64,000 nt of DNA from NCBI RefSeq assembly GCF_954871325.1, contig NC_088775.1:8905561-8969560 (forward strand), given 5' to 3'. Of the stretch, positions 24,225 through 39,200 are shown piece after piece; position 1 is the stretch's first letter; every line of letters begins with the position of its first letter. The stretch comes from Gordionus sp. m RMFG-2023 (Eukaryota; Nematomorpha; Gordioida; Chordodea; Parachordodidae). A program made the position numbers and the translations under genes. Below the pieces are notes generated by a model that saw only the letters and a list, made by a program, of their open reading frames with translations, did not search any database and was not told the DNA's origin.

Positions 24225-27200
24225 GTAAATTTAAACCTTTTTAATATATATTTAGTTTAATATAATTTTACGTGAAAGTGATTGATCACAAAATTTAATC
24301 TTATAATGATTTATTTAGGGATTTGGACATTTTACTTTAGGCAATTGCTCTATTTTGATGTTAATTTAACATTATTAATTTTTTTTAAAAATATGTTTTA
24401 GTTAACCACATTATGCTTCTAAATTCAGCATTATTTAAAAGATTATAAAATAATTTATGAAGCTTTGTAAATTGAGGTAGGATTTTGCAAATTGTTTAAA
24501 CAAAATGCTTAAATTTTAAAGTAATTTCAGTTTAAAATATGTTTTCATTATAGACCTTCATGGGACTAGATTTTTTGATCAGACCCAGCCCAGGCTTACA
24601 CAAAATTTTTATAGACTAGGCCCATATTTACTATTTAAAAAATTCCTAACCATAATAAGTTTCAAAAATTTAATTTATATATAAACAATTTCTCAGTGTA
24701 TTTAGTAAATAATTTTGTTTGCAATACTGAAATTTATTTATTAGAAAACAAAAATTATTATATTTTTTTAGCAACTGTTTTAATTTTAAATGAAAAATTT
24801 AGGTCCTAGCCCATTAAAATTTCAAAAACCTACACTCACTAGAAGTTATTATATTAGGCCCATGAAGGTCTTTGGTTTTTATTTAAAGCAATATTTAAAT
24901 TGTTTTTTATATACATTCATACATTAATTTGTTATTATTATTAAATTAACCATTTTTTATAATAAATTTAAAAATTACAAATTGGAATTTTTATTAAGCA
25001 CATATGGGTTTGGTTCAGGTAAATATTATTTTATTTTAATCATATTTATTTACAGATATAACTTACATTAAAGAAATTAAGCTTAAAATCAGCCATCACC
25101 CACCTTTTAAGTAATTAAATTATACTGTAGTTCTCGGGTATAGGTTTTTTCTTTGTCCCACTCCTTCTAAATTAAAGCCTATAGAGGTTTAAGCAACATT
25201 TTTCGAAATGTTGTGCCTACAAGTACGTGTGGCTTGCCCACAAACGTGTGGAGGGCTCCTCATATTTTTATTTTTATACCCAAATTAAATTGTTCCAATT
25301 AGATGGAAATGAGGAAAACCTAGCGTAGCTCTGTTGAATCTTCAACGTTAGAGGGCAAAAGTGCTATATATCACGTATCAGTAATATTTAAAATTATAAA
25401 TAAATCAAAAACTTATATGGGATTTAATATATCTTAGAATCAATTTCATTAATAGAATTGTTATAATTTGATACATAGCATTTAAAATACATTATTTACA
25501 GAGTTGTTCAAGTATCTAGATGCAAAAATGTGGTATTTGTATCTAGATCAGGGTTACCAGGTCAAAATTTCATTATGCGGGAGAAATTTAAAAATTGTGG
25601 TAGAAATATAGAAATTGCTAGGCCTTCGGTTGGGATTTTGAATTGACTTAATTATCCGCCTATTATTTTTTATAATTAGTTTATATAAATACAAGTTCGG
25701 TAACTATTTTTCAAAATAAAATAACATCTTGATTTATTAAAATATATTAATTTATAAAAAAAAATAATCTTTTTTAAATATTAAAGAATGTAAACAAGAT
25801 AAAATTTTATAAAAAAAACGATTTTAATTTTACAATTAAAAATATATTTTATGCAAATGTCCCGCAAAAAGACCGCAATTGGACTACCATTTGTGTGTAT
25901 AACATTATAGGGACAGGCGCTTAATTATCACGTATCACTTAATTACATAATAAGGTACTCCAAAAATAAGAAATAAAATAGATGCAACTACAGTTGCCCA
26001 ATTGTAATCACTTATCTTGTAATACAACATTCACAGAGATACTTATCATCACAATGTTGGTAGAATCTTTTTCCCATAATATTTAACGACTCTAATATAA
26101 ATGTAAACTATACTTGTAGAACAAAAATGAGCAAGGCTATCATCAATGTTTTAGGGCCTAAATCCAGGAGGTCAATTGATGATTTGAAAGATGGGCATAC
26201 ATAGCAATTCTAACAGATGCATCTAATAAGGGAAATATTATCCTCCACTATTTTAACAAAATTAAAGATGTTTCAAGAAAACTATTAAATTTTTTCCCCT
26301 CAAATAGTGAAAAATCCAAAGACCTAGCTAACCATATAATGGTAAATATAGCAGATTCGGATTATCAATAAATTGCATGTCAGCTTTCAGATATGATAAT
26401 GCCTCAGTGAATTTGGAAAAAACCAGAGTGTATTTACAGAATTGAGTCAGCACAATGTTGGTTGCAATATGTTCCACCATTGATAGAATTTTAAAATTAT
26501 ATAAACCTTTAAATAAATATTTCTTAAATAAAAATTGTAAAAGCTGTCCTAACATTTTGAAAATATTTTTCAATAATGAATGGCGGAGATATATTTAGAA
26601 ATGATTTCACATATAGGAAATCTACTACATGCTGTTAATGTGTAGTTGCAATCAGAAAAATCTTAACAAAGATTCACAAAATTATGCTGCAGATGTGTTC
26701 ATCTTTACAGTTAAAAATTGACAATAAATTTTATGGCCCCATTGCTAAAACATAATTAATTTTATTTGATATTTAAATAATAGAAATAAATATTTACCGT
26801 CGTTATTGAGATATTTATAAAATTCCTGGCATGACATATATATTTGTTTAATCATTAGCTCGGCCTCTAATGTTGTTAAAGCAATCCGATTTCTCTCCTT
26901 TTTCAATGCAGTCCTCATCAGGCTAAAAATGTGTTCGGATGAGGCATTAGAATGAAGTAAGGTGAAGACATACTAGCATATTTTTTCCAAGCAAGGGGAT
27001 TTATCGTTATTACGAAATTTTTTTACCCATTTCTCCTCTGCTTTTAGACCATCTAACTTTAAGTATATATATCGCAACACCTCTCACCATTCCAAGTTAG
27101 ACCACTTCACCAACACTTTTAATTCATTAACTCTTTTAGTTGATGAACTAAATTCGTTAAAACATTTCATCATAATTATTTCGACATCCACAGATAGTTC

Positions 27201-30200
27201 ATTCATTGCCTTCTTGCAAGAATTATGCAGTATATGGCATATACAGTCAATTGGTATTAATTCATTATTGTGCTGCCTCAATTCGGTAACTTTGGTTTTT
27301 GCTAAAATTTACAGAGGCATTATCAGTGCAGAAAGCTGACATGCAAATCATTGATAACATTGAATCAGCTATATTTACCATTATGTGGCTAGCTACATCG
27401 TTGGATTTTTCACTATCCGAGGAAAAAAAATTTAACAGTTTTATTGAGACTTTATTCTTATTGAAATAGCTAATCAAGGGAAATGTTATAATATTTCCCT
27501 TATTAGATGAATCTGTTAGAATTGCATATGGGTGTGCCCATTTTTTAAATCGCCTACCATTGACCTCTTGGATTTAGATCCTAAAACATTTGTGATAGCC
27601 TTGCTCATTTTTGTTCTACCACAAGTAAGGTTTGCACTTATATTGGAGTCGTTAAATATCATGAAAAAAAGATTCGACCCACATTGTGATGATATAGCTC
27701 TGTGAATGTGGAACTACATCATAGATGTATACGATTTCCTCAAATGTAGTTGCATCTGTATTATTTTGAGAATATCTTTGTATTGCAATCGATGTTGATA
27801 TACTCCCCTGTACTGACTTATATGAATGAAATGATGTTGATTTATTATTAGATAAAAATAAAATAGGAAAGAAATTTACAAACTAGACATGTTTTTCAAA
27901 TAAATATTTAAAATTTATTTTAAAAATATAAAAATAATCAATTAATGACTCTCAAAATTATTATTTATAAAAAACGTTAAAATACTTTTAAAAAAAATTG
28001 TGGGAGAAATTAAAAAATTGCGGTTGATTTTTGCGGGAGATTTCCAATTGCAGTAGTTTTGTGGGAGAGAATTGTCTGCGTGTAAACTAAAAAATTGTGG
28101 GAGTCTCCCGCTGATCAATCCTGATCTAGATATGTCTTTAAAAAGTATTTATATATGCATACTATTTAGATTTATCTTTAGATACAATTTGATATAATTT
28201 TATTTTATGTATTTTTATATAAATAATAATATTTGAATTAAATTCATTCAATAATAAATATATTTCATCACAAAGACAAATAAGATAACATTTATTTTAT
28301 GCTATGGATGATGACAACATGGTAAATTTTATATTATAATTTTTATATAAGAAATCCTTGGAAAGAAATCAAATAATTTAATATTAGATTTTTGGGTGTA
28401 TCCTTAGATGATATAAATCAGAGACCTTCAGGCTTACCCCAGGTATTTAGGCTGAACCATATATATTTTTAAATATATAGGTCCTGGTCCTAATTTTTTT
28501 TTAAAAAACCCAGGCCGGGCTGAATAATAAATAAAATATATTTAAAAATTGTATATCTTAGAACAAACATTATATCACATTGATTCACTTATCATATTTC
28601 CTATTTTCCTTTTTTTATCCTTATAAAATATTTATAGTAAAATATTATTCAAATTAATTATTTTAGGTGATATTCAATCATTTATAAAACAACAACATAA
28701 AGGGAATGTAAATTTAATACTCTCAATATTAAAAATATTATGCACTTTTTAAGGAAAAAATTTATTTTGTATAAATATCATTTTATCTCTTTTTCCCTCT
28801 CCCAAATTCAGGCAATTATATATGATGCCAGGGAGAGAGCACAAAATAATTTATATGATGGAAATGAGGGAATTCATCAATCAGTCGAATTGAAAGTGTG
28901 ATGATTTAAACTCACTCCTTTATGACAAATAAAGTGATAAGATAATTAGAAGATATTATATATGGATTTCATATTCGCTGAAAAACTATCTAAAATACTC
29001 AATGTGTATATTTTTTTAATCCAAGGCTATAAAAAAAATTTACTATTCTGAGTTTCATTTTTTTTTAAAAATCCAAGCCAGGTCTGACCAAAATTTTTTT
29101 AAACAAAAAAGATTCAGGCTTGGCTAGACCTGAAAATATAAAACCTGGACTGGGACATGCAATTTTACTGCAGGTCTCTAATATAAATATTGATATAAGT
29201 TTTGACATTCATCAAATTTTGAATATTCTTTTTTAAAACGAGTAGCAATATTTTAAAATATTTAATCATTTACCAATATAAGGTTCTTATTCATTCAACA
29301 TAATAACCACTCTGACATCAAGTGCCACTGTAGAAAGAGTTTAGTATGATTAAAAATGTTTTTTTACAGATAAATGGGAGTGCATTATTTATAAAAATTT
29401 TGTATTAAAATTTAACAATTATTTATAATCATTTATTTATATATTTTTGTATATGAATTATTAAAATCTATCAATCATTATTTTAATTTTACATTTGTAT
29501 ACAGATTTGATATAACCTCAATAAATTTTTTTGCCCACTTCAAAATTTTAATGTTAGCAAATGAAATAAATTAATCATGCACACCTTACATAAAGTATAG
29601 TAAAAATTATATCTGTATCTATATACGTTTTTGCGACAATGTATCTATCTAGATCCATTTAAAAGTATCTTTTAGCAACTCTGATTATTTATGATTAAAC
29701 TTAGTATCAAAACTCAATTTTGAAAGCGTATTTCATAGGCATAACCCACCATGGAGCATTATGGAAACATTCCCATTTTTGGAAATTTGCTAATATTTGT
29801 ATCATGCTCCCGAATCTAGGAAATAATTCCCCGGAAAAAAAATTCCCCGGAAAAAAAATCCCCAGGAAAATAATTCCCTGGAAAAAAATTCCCAGGTAAA
29901 TAATTCTCCGGAAAAAAATTCCCTTGGAAAATAATTCCCCGGAAAAAAATTCCCAAAGAAAATAATTCCTCGGAAAAAAATTCCCCATTTTTTAAATCCT
30001 ATAAAATATACAATTATTTTTATAAAATTAACAATATTAGAAAAAATATCCCCGGAAAAAAATCCCTAAAATATTTTGAGAAAATCGTCAAAAATTCCTA
30101 TAAAATTCTTCCAAATAAAAATTTTCAAAATAAAATAGTACTTGTGATTAATATTAAACCTAACAAAAACTTAATTTATTAATTAATAGTAATAAATATA

Positions 30201-33200
30201 ATGTATAATGTTATGAACTTATCCCGAACCCAGGTTTAGTGAAAATTAACAAAGCAATATTTATAAAATAAACGAATTGGATATCTATTCTCTCTGATAT
30301 TATGCAAAATATTATGGCCAGCCCAGATTTTTTATTTTGGCCCGGATTTATAAATTCAAAAATTACCTAGTCTCTGTAATATTAAGCTAAATATTATTAT
30401 AAGTTAAGTAATGATAATGGCCAGCTCTGATTTTTTATTTTGGCCCGGCATAAATTCATATCATTTTTTGACCCGGATCTGCTTTGCACTATTAATTAAA
30501 TAGAAATGTTTTTTATAGTCAAATTCCTTCGAGGATTTGAGGTTTTAAATAATAAAACGAAAGTTAAATAAATCTAGTTCACCTTTACACATTTTCATCA
30601 ACTTTTAGATATTTATTGAAAATCAAATTTTTACTTTTAAAAAATACACAAATTTTAATCATTTTTTTTAGAAATATATTAAAAATTTAAATATCAGTTG
30701 GAGATAAGAGGCTTTTCACAATTTACTAACTCTTAAATAGCGCCCTTTTTTGTTTTTATAAGGATAAGCTATTAAATAATATAATTATAAATTCTGTGGC
30801 GAATTGCAATTTAATCTGATCCCTTCTATTTGAAAAAAATTATTTTACTGAAGTATTTACCTACTTTAAGAATTTAACTGACTGAATACAAAATCAATAT
30901 AAAACTTGCAAAATTATATTTTTACTGCCCAATTTTATAAATACTGCCAAAAGTGATGAAAAATACTGACCATTTTAATCAAAATACATCCAGAGGTGAT
31001 TATCAGCAGTGAGTATTATATTTTATGAATCTAACAATTATTATTTTGCTTATGAATTTTTTTTAAAATTTACAGAAAAGAAATAATTATAATTTTATTA
31101 AATGATATACATTTTTTCGATTAGTTCCATATCTTAGGTTTTTTGTGGCCTATAATATGCTGAAATCGATTATTCTATCCTTCCCATACATTGTTTGTTC
31201 GATTTTCCCCAGCAATCGTAACGTTGAACACATTCCATGTTTCAGGTGTGAACAATGGCTCTACTTGCCTTTGAGAGTTTCTCCCATATCTCAATTCTCC
31301 ATTCACATAATTTTTATCAAAATATTTCAATAATTCTTTCTTTTCATCCGATACAATGGTTTTTAAATACTCCATACCTCGTTTGACATCGTGTATAGGT
31401 AAGAATGCTAATCCATCGATCCTAGCAGCAAATAAACATAACGTTGGATCATTCCGATATGATCATTCTAAGCCCAATTCTTGAATTTTCCTATGAGTGG
31501 ATTGAGTTAGATGATAAAAACATCCTTGGATGATGATATCTCTACCTAAAAGTTGAAAAAATAGAGATTAAAATTATTGTATAGGTTTTATTTAATATTT
31601 ATGTCTTTATCAATTTTCATTAATTACTAGAGATGGGTGCGTTCATCCTACACTCATAAAAAAACCGTTTAAAATATTCCTAAAAACAACAGAAAAATGA
31701 AAATAGAATTAAAAAAAATTTCAAGGTCCACGGTCCAAAATACATTTTAAAATCAAGGCCCTAACATATTTCGATAGTATATAGATGTAATTAAATCGTA
31801 ATAAGAAACCTAGAGTATTTTCGACGGCATTGATTGCGGCCTTTTCAAAATCCATATAAATTGTTATCGGATCTATGACTAAATTCCGTTCTTGGGCTTT
31901 TTCGAGTAAAATATTAAAAATTTCTTTATACGTTGTGTACGTTTTTCTTTGTAACAAAAAATATTCCGCTGTAATAAACAGTGTTTTAAAAGGTATTCTA
32001 ATTACATATAGCTGCAAAAATAAATGAGGAGTCAATTTAAAATTACCGTCTATATACCAAGTTTTCGTTTCGGCTAACATTTTAAGCATATAATATGTGG
32101 CAAATATAATTATTCGTTCATTAGTAATCTCTGCCATTATCATGCAAAAGAAATCTCTCATTCGTGGGAGATCCGGTTGTAGCCCAATCCTCTAATATTA
32201 AAAGATATTTTCATTTAAAAAGTTTTTTAGACATAAATATGATTTAACCTGAAATGCTTAATTCTTCTAATGTGGCCGGAATAGGAGGAAACCTTTTTAT
32301 TTTGTGATTTCTAAGTGTCCTCTTGATACTATCTTCATCCAGAAGTCTTTTTCTAGATTCGGGAGACAGCATTTCCTATGCGTATATTTAGCAAGTATTT
32401 TGATTTGTTTTAGAGGCTTTTCTTTTCATCGTTCTTATAGCATTTTCAATTTGATATTCATGTGGGTTTATAGGATGAATATGAGGCGTATTTTCCAATG
32501 TATAGTCATTTTCATTGTAATATTTCAAAATAACTGGGCATTTTTCAGCATTATATAATGTACATTTGTATCTTTTAAAATATTTCGTAGTTTTATGATA
32601 ATTGTAGGAATAGCCCTCATGAAAAATTTTAGCATGCTTATTTAACGGAAAAATAAACATAAAAATTTATTAAAATTATCAAAATTGTTTAAAATAGTAA
32701 AAGAAAATTTTATAAAAAGTAATAAAAAAACTAAATGAAAATCGTTTGTTTCAAAATTACAAAGAATATAACACCCAAATATATAAGTTTATTTATTCTT
32801 GAGCATAACTTTCCTTTCAACCTTATAAATAATAATAATATCAGGGAACTAACTGGGATTATGTAATAATAACATTTCCTGAGTTAGAAACTTTCAAATA
32901 AAAAAGTTTATATTTTAAGATTATAGTCCCTCATGTTTTCTTTGATGAATTAAATATATTTAAAATTATAATATTTATAAAAATAAACAAATATTATTTA
33001 GAATAAATAGTATATTAAAAAAAATTCCATTATGTTATTTTTGTCCGGGATTCAAACTGATATAAACGAACTAAACAGAATAGTGTCATAATATTCATTT
33101 TAATGTTATATTTATTTTAACCTTAGTGGCGTGTTAGAAATAACCCTCCCCCCCACCCCCTCTTCATGGTAAATATAATGTGGTTTAATTACCTGTTTTC

Positions 33201-36200
33201 ATAATATCTATTCAAGTCTAGATGAAAAGTGGATTATGGAAATAACCTTTCTCTTTCTAGGGAAAAATTTGCTTTCACATTTTTCTCTTCAATTTTAAAT
33301 TGTAAAACCTCTTTCATAATTTTCATATATTTCTATAAAAATCTATCGTCACAAATCTATACTTTTTATGCTATCTACTAAATTATAAAATATAAAAGCT
33401 ACTAACCGATTTACCAATTCTCATTTAAAGATTGCCCTTTTGGAATTAAAAAAGAAATACTCTCAACGTTCAGAAAATACTAATATAATTTTTTAGAAAT
33501 ATTTTCGTTATTTTAGCGGCGGGATTATTTTTTGATAATTTAAAAAAATTATTCGGGAATTTTTTTCCGGGGATTAATTTTCCCCCATATTTAATTTAAA
33601 ATCTAAAAAATGGGGAATTTATTTCCGGGGAATAATTTTTTATGGGAATTTTTCCCAGGGGAATATTTTTCCGGGTAATTATTTTCCAAGGATTTTTTTT
33701 CCGGGGAATTATCTTCAAGGAGATTATTTTTCCTGGGATTTTTTTTCTGGGGAATTATTTTCGGGGATTTTTTTCTGGTTTTTTTTCCGGAGAATTACGC
33801 TTACCCATCCTCCCCTCTCCCCACCCTTCCATTAAAATATATATAATATGTCACTTAAAAATCATTTAAAAAAGTATGGAAAAGTTAAAATTTTTAAAAT
33901 TATACTAATTCAAAATTTTTAGGAAAAAATTTAACTCTAAAATGAAAACTAAAATTACTTATAAAAAATATCTTCAATAACATTTTTAATTTCTCTCATA
34001 GAGGGGGGGGGTTGCAATTTTTTTATTTAAATAGAAGAGAGTAGTTTTTATTTAGATTCCCTTTCTTGATAATTATAATTGAAAATGGAGGGAGGGGGGG
34101 GGGCATTGGCTTAGAAGGTGAGTCTTTGACAATACCTCTTGTACCCACCCAGTTTATATTTAAAATCTAATTATAATATTAGGATTTAATATATTAATCC
34201 ATTAAAAAAACTGAAAACTATCTTAAAATAAAAATTTTAATCATAATATACTTTCTTGAAAAATATATAAGGTCGCAATATATATTTTTTTGCTCTGCTT
34301 CGTTCCTCTTGAATAATAATAATATAAATATATATTTTTCAATATTTTGCACATATAAAACTCCTTTCTTGAATTGGCTCTATAAATTATTATCCCCCTC
34401 CCATCTCAATAATTTTTAAATTCCAACAAAATTAGCAAGCTTTATATTTTTAAAAAAAAATAATTAGATAAACATTATATAATCGTATATAATAGAATTC
34501 CCAAAACTGGTAGCACTTTCTTGATGCATATTATATACAAAATGTCGCGTGTTAATAATTTCAACGTGGTCTATTTGAACACATCATTCAAACGAAACCT
34601 ATTAACTCCTATGGATCAAGTCAATTTAATTTATTAAATTTAAAATTCTCGATTAATTTTTCATCAAACATCATGAAAGTAAGAATAAATATTAATAACC
34701 ACCAATTAAGTATGTAGTAATTTTTCAATATCAATATTTTGTTATAATATTACCATTCTCTCAACTAAGTATTTTTAATTAAATAACTAATCTAGATTCT
34801 GCTAGCAAACAATATTACCAGCTGGATACCTGACAAATCTTTCGTTTATCATGGACATTTTAGTTATTTCAATATTGAAAAGTTTGCAAGTTTTAAAAAT
34901 TTCACAAATATGTTTTAGCCATATTTTTATATTTCTATATTTAAAAAAAGGGTTTATGAAATTTTTCGTTTTTTGATGTTTTGGAGGCGACCTGAGATAA
35001 AAAAAACAAGAAATAATAATTATTACAAATATCTGTTGATTGGGATTAAAATTTTAATATAGGCAAAAAAAATTCTAATTATTTTTGCTGCGCATGCGTA
35101 ATTTATAATTTGAGTCTCTAGCATCATTGGGTGTGGAGGAAGGGGAGCTTTACAGAAAAGTTTTCAGCGGCATGCTTACATCAATAACATATAATACCTA
35201 TGACGATGCATTCATTAAAATTTTATCAATACAAATCAGCCGGTGACGCGCCATTTTTGATTCCCTAATAAACAATTTGCATTAAAATTTTATGTAAACC
35301 ATTTCGATAAAAAATGCGGGAAATAAAAATGGCATGGTTCTTGTACTAATGATTGTTGTGCAGCAATATCTATTTAAAACTATATTTGATTGAGATAAGT
35401 ATTTTATCACACCTGCTGATTTTGACATTTAAAGATGCATTTTAATGAACAAATCTCTACTCTATTTAGGTATTATGTGTCATTGGCATACATTTTAATG
35501 AAATTCGTATTTTACTGGTTAGGTTTTTATTTATGATTAAAATTTAATTCCTCCCTTCATCTTGATTTGAGATATCAAAAGTGCTTTTTATCGTTTGCTA
35601 AAAAAGAAATGTTCAAGGATCAGCTGAATACGTGCTAGATATATCCAATTTTAGGAACGCTTAGCGGAATTGAAAAATTGCTACCCTCACATGTTTCTGG
35701 ATGAGACTTCGGGCTTAAAAATAACGATTGAAATCGAAATTTAAAAAAACCGAATGAAAGATTTTTTTAGACATAATCATAAAAGATTTACTTAGCCCTT
35801 TAACATCCTATCGGCTAACTTGACATCATCAACTTGCATGTTATTTTATAACTAAGAACGCTTAATTGATTTAATTTTAATTTAGAATATTATATGATAA
35901 ATTCAATCCTATTTGGTTAATTCTTAGATTAACCTATGCTTTCGCTTGTATTTAATTATAAAAACATTTCGTTATTTTTATATACTTGGCCAAATTAATA
36001 AACGTTCATTACTTTTAATTTTTATGTTATATCTTGATTTACTAGTGGATTGCGCATAAAATCTGACAATATTTATTATAATGGTATATCTTCTAATATT
36101 ATTATTTTTTCGCCCATAGATATCGAATTGGATTTTTATAAATACATTGTAAAAAAAAAAAGTTGAACCTCAAAAGGGAAAAAAGAAAATGATTTAGAAT

Positions 36201-39200
36201 TTTAGGAATAAAATTTGATTAAATCCCGGTTGAGCATTCTCAAAAAAGTCTTTATTTAAAAAAATCTCCATTTAAACATCCAAAATTGAAAATTACTTTT
36301 ATCCGTCATTTTGATAGGATCGGACAATTCAAGGAACGATATTTTTAAAATATTAACGATGCCCAATCCAATTCGATATCGGTTACGCACCCCTAATACC
36401 CTTTAGGAAAAAATGAATAATATATTATTTTTCTTTCTAATTTCTAAAATCATATAATAGATTAGGATCTAAAGGGGACATTAGGAACGTCGTTTACGTG
36501 AATGTTTTGCGGGAACCTTTTAACCGACTAGTGTCTTATTACTACTTTTTAAGGTTCGGGGACGATTATAGACCCCACTTGAAACGCCATAAAATGGGTG
36601 ACAATAAAGTATTTTATCATTATAGTGCAACATATCTTTTTTTAAAAAATCTGTAAGGCATAGGCATTTTTTCACTCGATAAAAAGCTTATTTTGGTTTT
36701 CCAAGCTTGCATGGCTTGCGGTATAATCCATTTAACGGATTAATGGAGAAATCTATAATTTAAAATGCCTATCATAGATAATTTATGAAACCATATGCTC
36801 ATTTCAAAAAAAAATATACCGCAATTCATTATAAGTTTTAAAATTAGCAAAAATAATCTTTATATATTGCGCGAAAAAAACGCCTATTAAGATGAGGATT
36901 AAGAAGTAGATTTTGCTATTATTCTACTTATTTTTTTTATGATAGAGCATCTAAATTTTGATTAGATATTTAAGTTATCATTTAAATATTATATAGGAAT
37001 TATAATTGTATAAAGTTAGAGACCCGTAGTTAGTAGAGCCTCGAAAATTCAATTATCTATAATTAAAACGAAAGACCTCTCTGGAGATGTCATATGTATA
37101 TATACTAATAGATTGGCGATTCATTAATCATAAGTGCATATACATGTGAGTCAGAGGTATCACCATTTTATGGCTTACATATGCACTAATTGTCTTATTT
37201 ATCATTATACGAATGCACATTAATGCCATTTATTCGATGTGCAAACCACAAAATAGCTCTACAGCTGACTCCTATGTATCTTTTAAATTCATTTAAGGAA
37301 TGTATAACCAATCTGGTAATATATATCATTATTGGCCATTGCTTATTTGTTTTAGAATAGGACAGAATGAACAGTTTTTTATTTTTTTTTAAATGTGTTT
37401 GCTAGTTGCTTTTACTATAAAAATGCCTCGATTTGCAGCAATTATTTTTGTAGACAATCTTTTCGAATTTTGAAATTATAACTTAAAATTTGAAATGTGT
37501 CATATAAAGTATTTCAATCTTAAAGCCTGCGCAATTGCAAGAAACAAAAGTTATGAATTATAGAAGAGCCAAGAAAGATATAAAGAAAGAAATAATATGG
37601 AATATGAAGTATACTAGTTAATAAGAAGAATCAGTTAAAAATACTCTGAAAAATCTAATCTTAAATTTTTAATTAGACTTTGGATGAATGCGTGGCTGAA
37701 AATGGCTCTGAGTGCGACGCTAAAATGATGTGGATTCAGATACCTTACTTTTGCGGCCACTTCTCATTTTGCCAGTTTGCAAATAAATTTTAAATAATTA
37801 AATATACCTATAAAATTTACCATTGCGTTCAATTTGATTATTTTGTTTAAAAGAATTCTTATTGGTCAATTCAAACATAGAATAAATTATAATTAATAGA
37901 CCAATCCGAATTTATCTAAAATAAATATTTATTTAAACTTATATTCTTTATAGAAAATATTTTTATAATGTGCAAACTATTTTTTTTTGTTAAAGACAAC
38001 ATTTTTTTTTCTCTCTTTTTTGCATAATATTTTTTGGTTAAAATGTTGGATTAATCGTTTGTAAAAATCAAGCAGTTTATAATATCAATAGTTAGAGGTT
38101 ATAATTGCCAAAACTATTATATCCATTTCTTTGATCTAAGTGACAATATTTTTCACATTTTATCCTCCTTGGTAATTTTAGTGATTATCGTTAAGTACAT
38201 GAAAGGGGAAAAGTCCCTGTTAAATTTCCTTAAGATGCATCAACATTATATCCAGCTCTATGTTGTCGATTTTATAACAAAATAAGATAATATGCACCAC
38301 CCTCCTCCAAATAGTTATGTCTCCTCATGTAGAGAACTATGAAATAGAATCCTAATACTGGTAACATGAATAAAATACAGGACCGTCCGAGAGAATATTA
38401 TGGTTATATATCCTTCATATTTCTCTTTTTGGCCAGATCGAATATTTAAAAAAATGATAAAAAAAGTGGGAAACATTCCATTTTTGTTGTTGTACTAAAT
38501 AGAATAAAAGAGATAATACAAATTAAATTATCAAAGTTATTGCTTGAAATAGACCATTATAATACACAGCCGATGATGTGCTTTAAAAAAATTTGGGGGC
38601 CACGGTCCGGGGCAAGATCTACAAAAATCGTCACTGAGCTGAGGGCGAGGTCTCGCCGAAAAAAAAATTGATTTTGCAGGTCTCTATTATGAGATCCCGA
38701 GCATTGAACATTGAATCGAGATATTGTTTTAAAGTATTCATTTTTTAACACACGATTTTTTTGCCAAAGCACTCATTGCGCTATCCTCTTGTTCTAATTC
38801 CAAATATTATTCCACTTAACCTTTTATTTTCTTTTATAGCAAAAGAGACAAAACTTAATTTTTTTTTCTTCTGGGTTCCAGCTATATTTTATAATTTGAG
38901 GTCGAACTTTAGACGAATCTATTTAATCGAAGTATGATTCAAGATTTATTGCAAATGAATCAATGACAATCCATTTTGAAGTACCGTTGAATATAAATCA
39001 GCTGGTGACACGCCATTCTGGTTTTCCCCCTATAACTTACATTCACAGTTAGCTTCATAGGGTAAGAATAATAAATGAAATTAAAAAAAATTTCTTTCAA
39101 CTTATAAATTGTTAATATAGATTATTAACATGGGAAAACCAAAATGGCATGCCACCACCTGATCAGTATTGCACATTTTAAATAAACGAATCAAAAGTCT

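Larger units (their letters stand above)
25499..29683. mobile_element. Outer hAT element in HS2ST intron 2, host of two insertions
   Basis: Left end CAGAGTTGTT and right end (reverse complement) CAGAGTTGCT, flanked by ATTATTTA on both sides (25491-25498 and 29684-29691), a perfect 8-bp target duplication. Two younger elements sit inside (25549-28123 and 28419-29180), each with its own perfect duplication. Without them only about 850 bp of the host element remains, including a hAT dimerisation remnant on the plus strand near 29302-29345. Confidence 0.9.
29815..33800. mobile_element. FLYWCH-type MULE with tandem-repeat terminal inverted repeats
   Basis: The two ends (about 29815-30115 and 33515-33800) are inverted copies of each other. 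Each consists of tandem units of about 15 bp of the form GGAAAAAAATTCCCC / GGAAAATAATTCCCC. Between them lies a minus-strand MULE transposase with a FLYWCH-like domain (31175-32660). About 4.0 kb in all. Long terminal repeats fit the Mutator-like superfamily. The exact outer edges and the target duplication are unclear. It lies in HS2ST intron 2. Confidence 0.75.

Noticed and set aside
29707-29988. Minus-strand frame with FF/GI/EL repeats
   Set aside because: Translation of the tandem-repeat terminus of the MULE.
33642-33869. Plus-strand frame with GIFFRG-like repeats
   Set aside because: Translation of the opposite tandem-repeat terminus.
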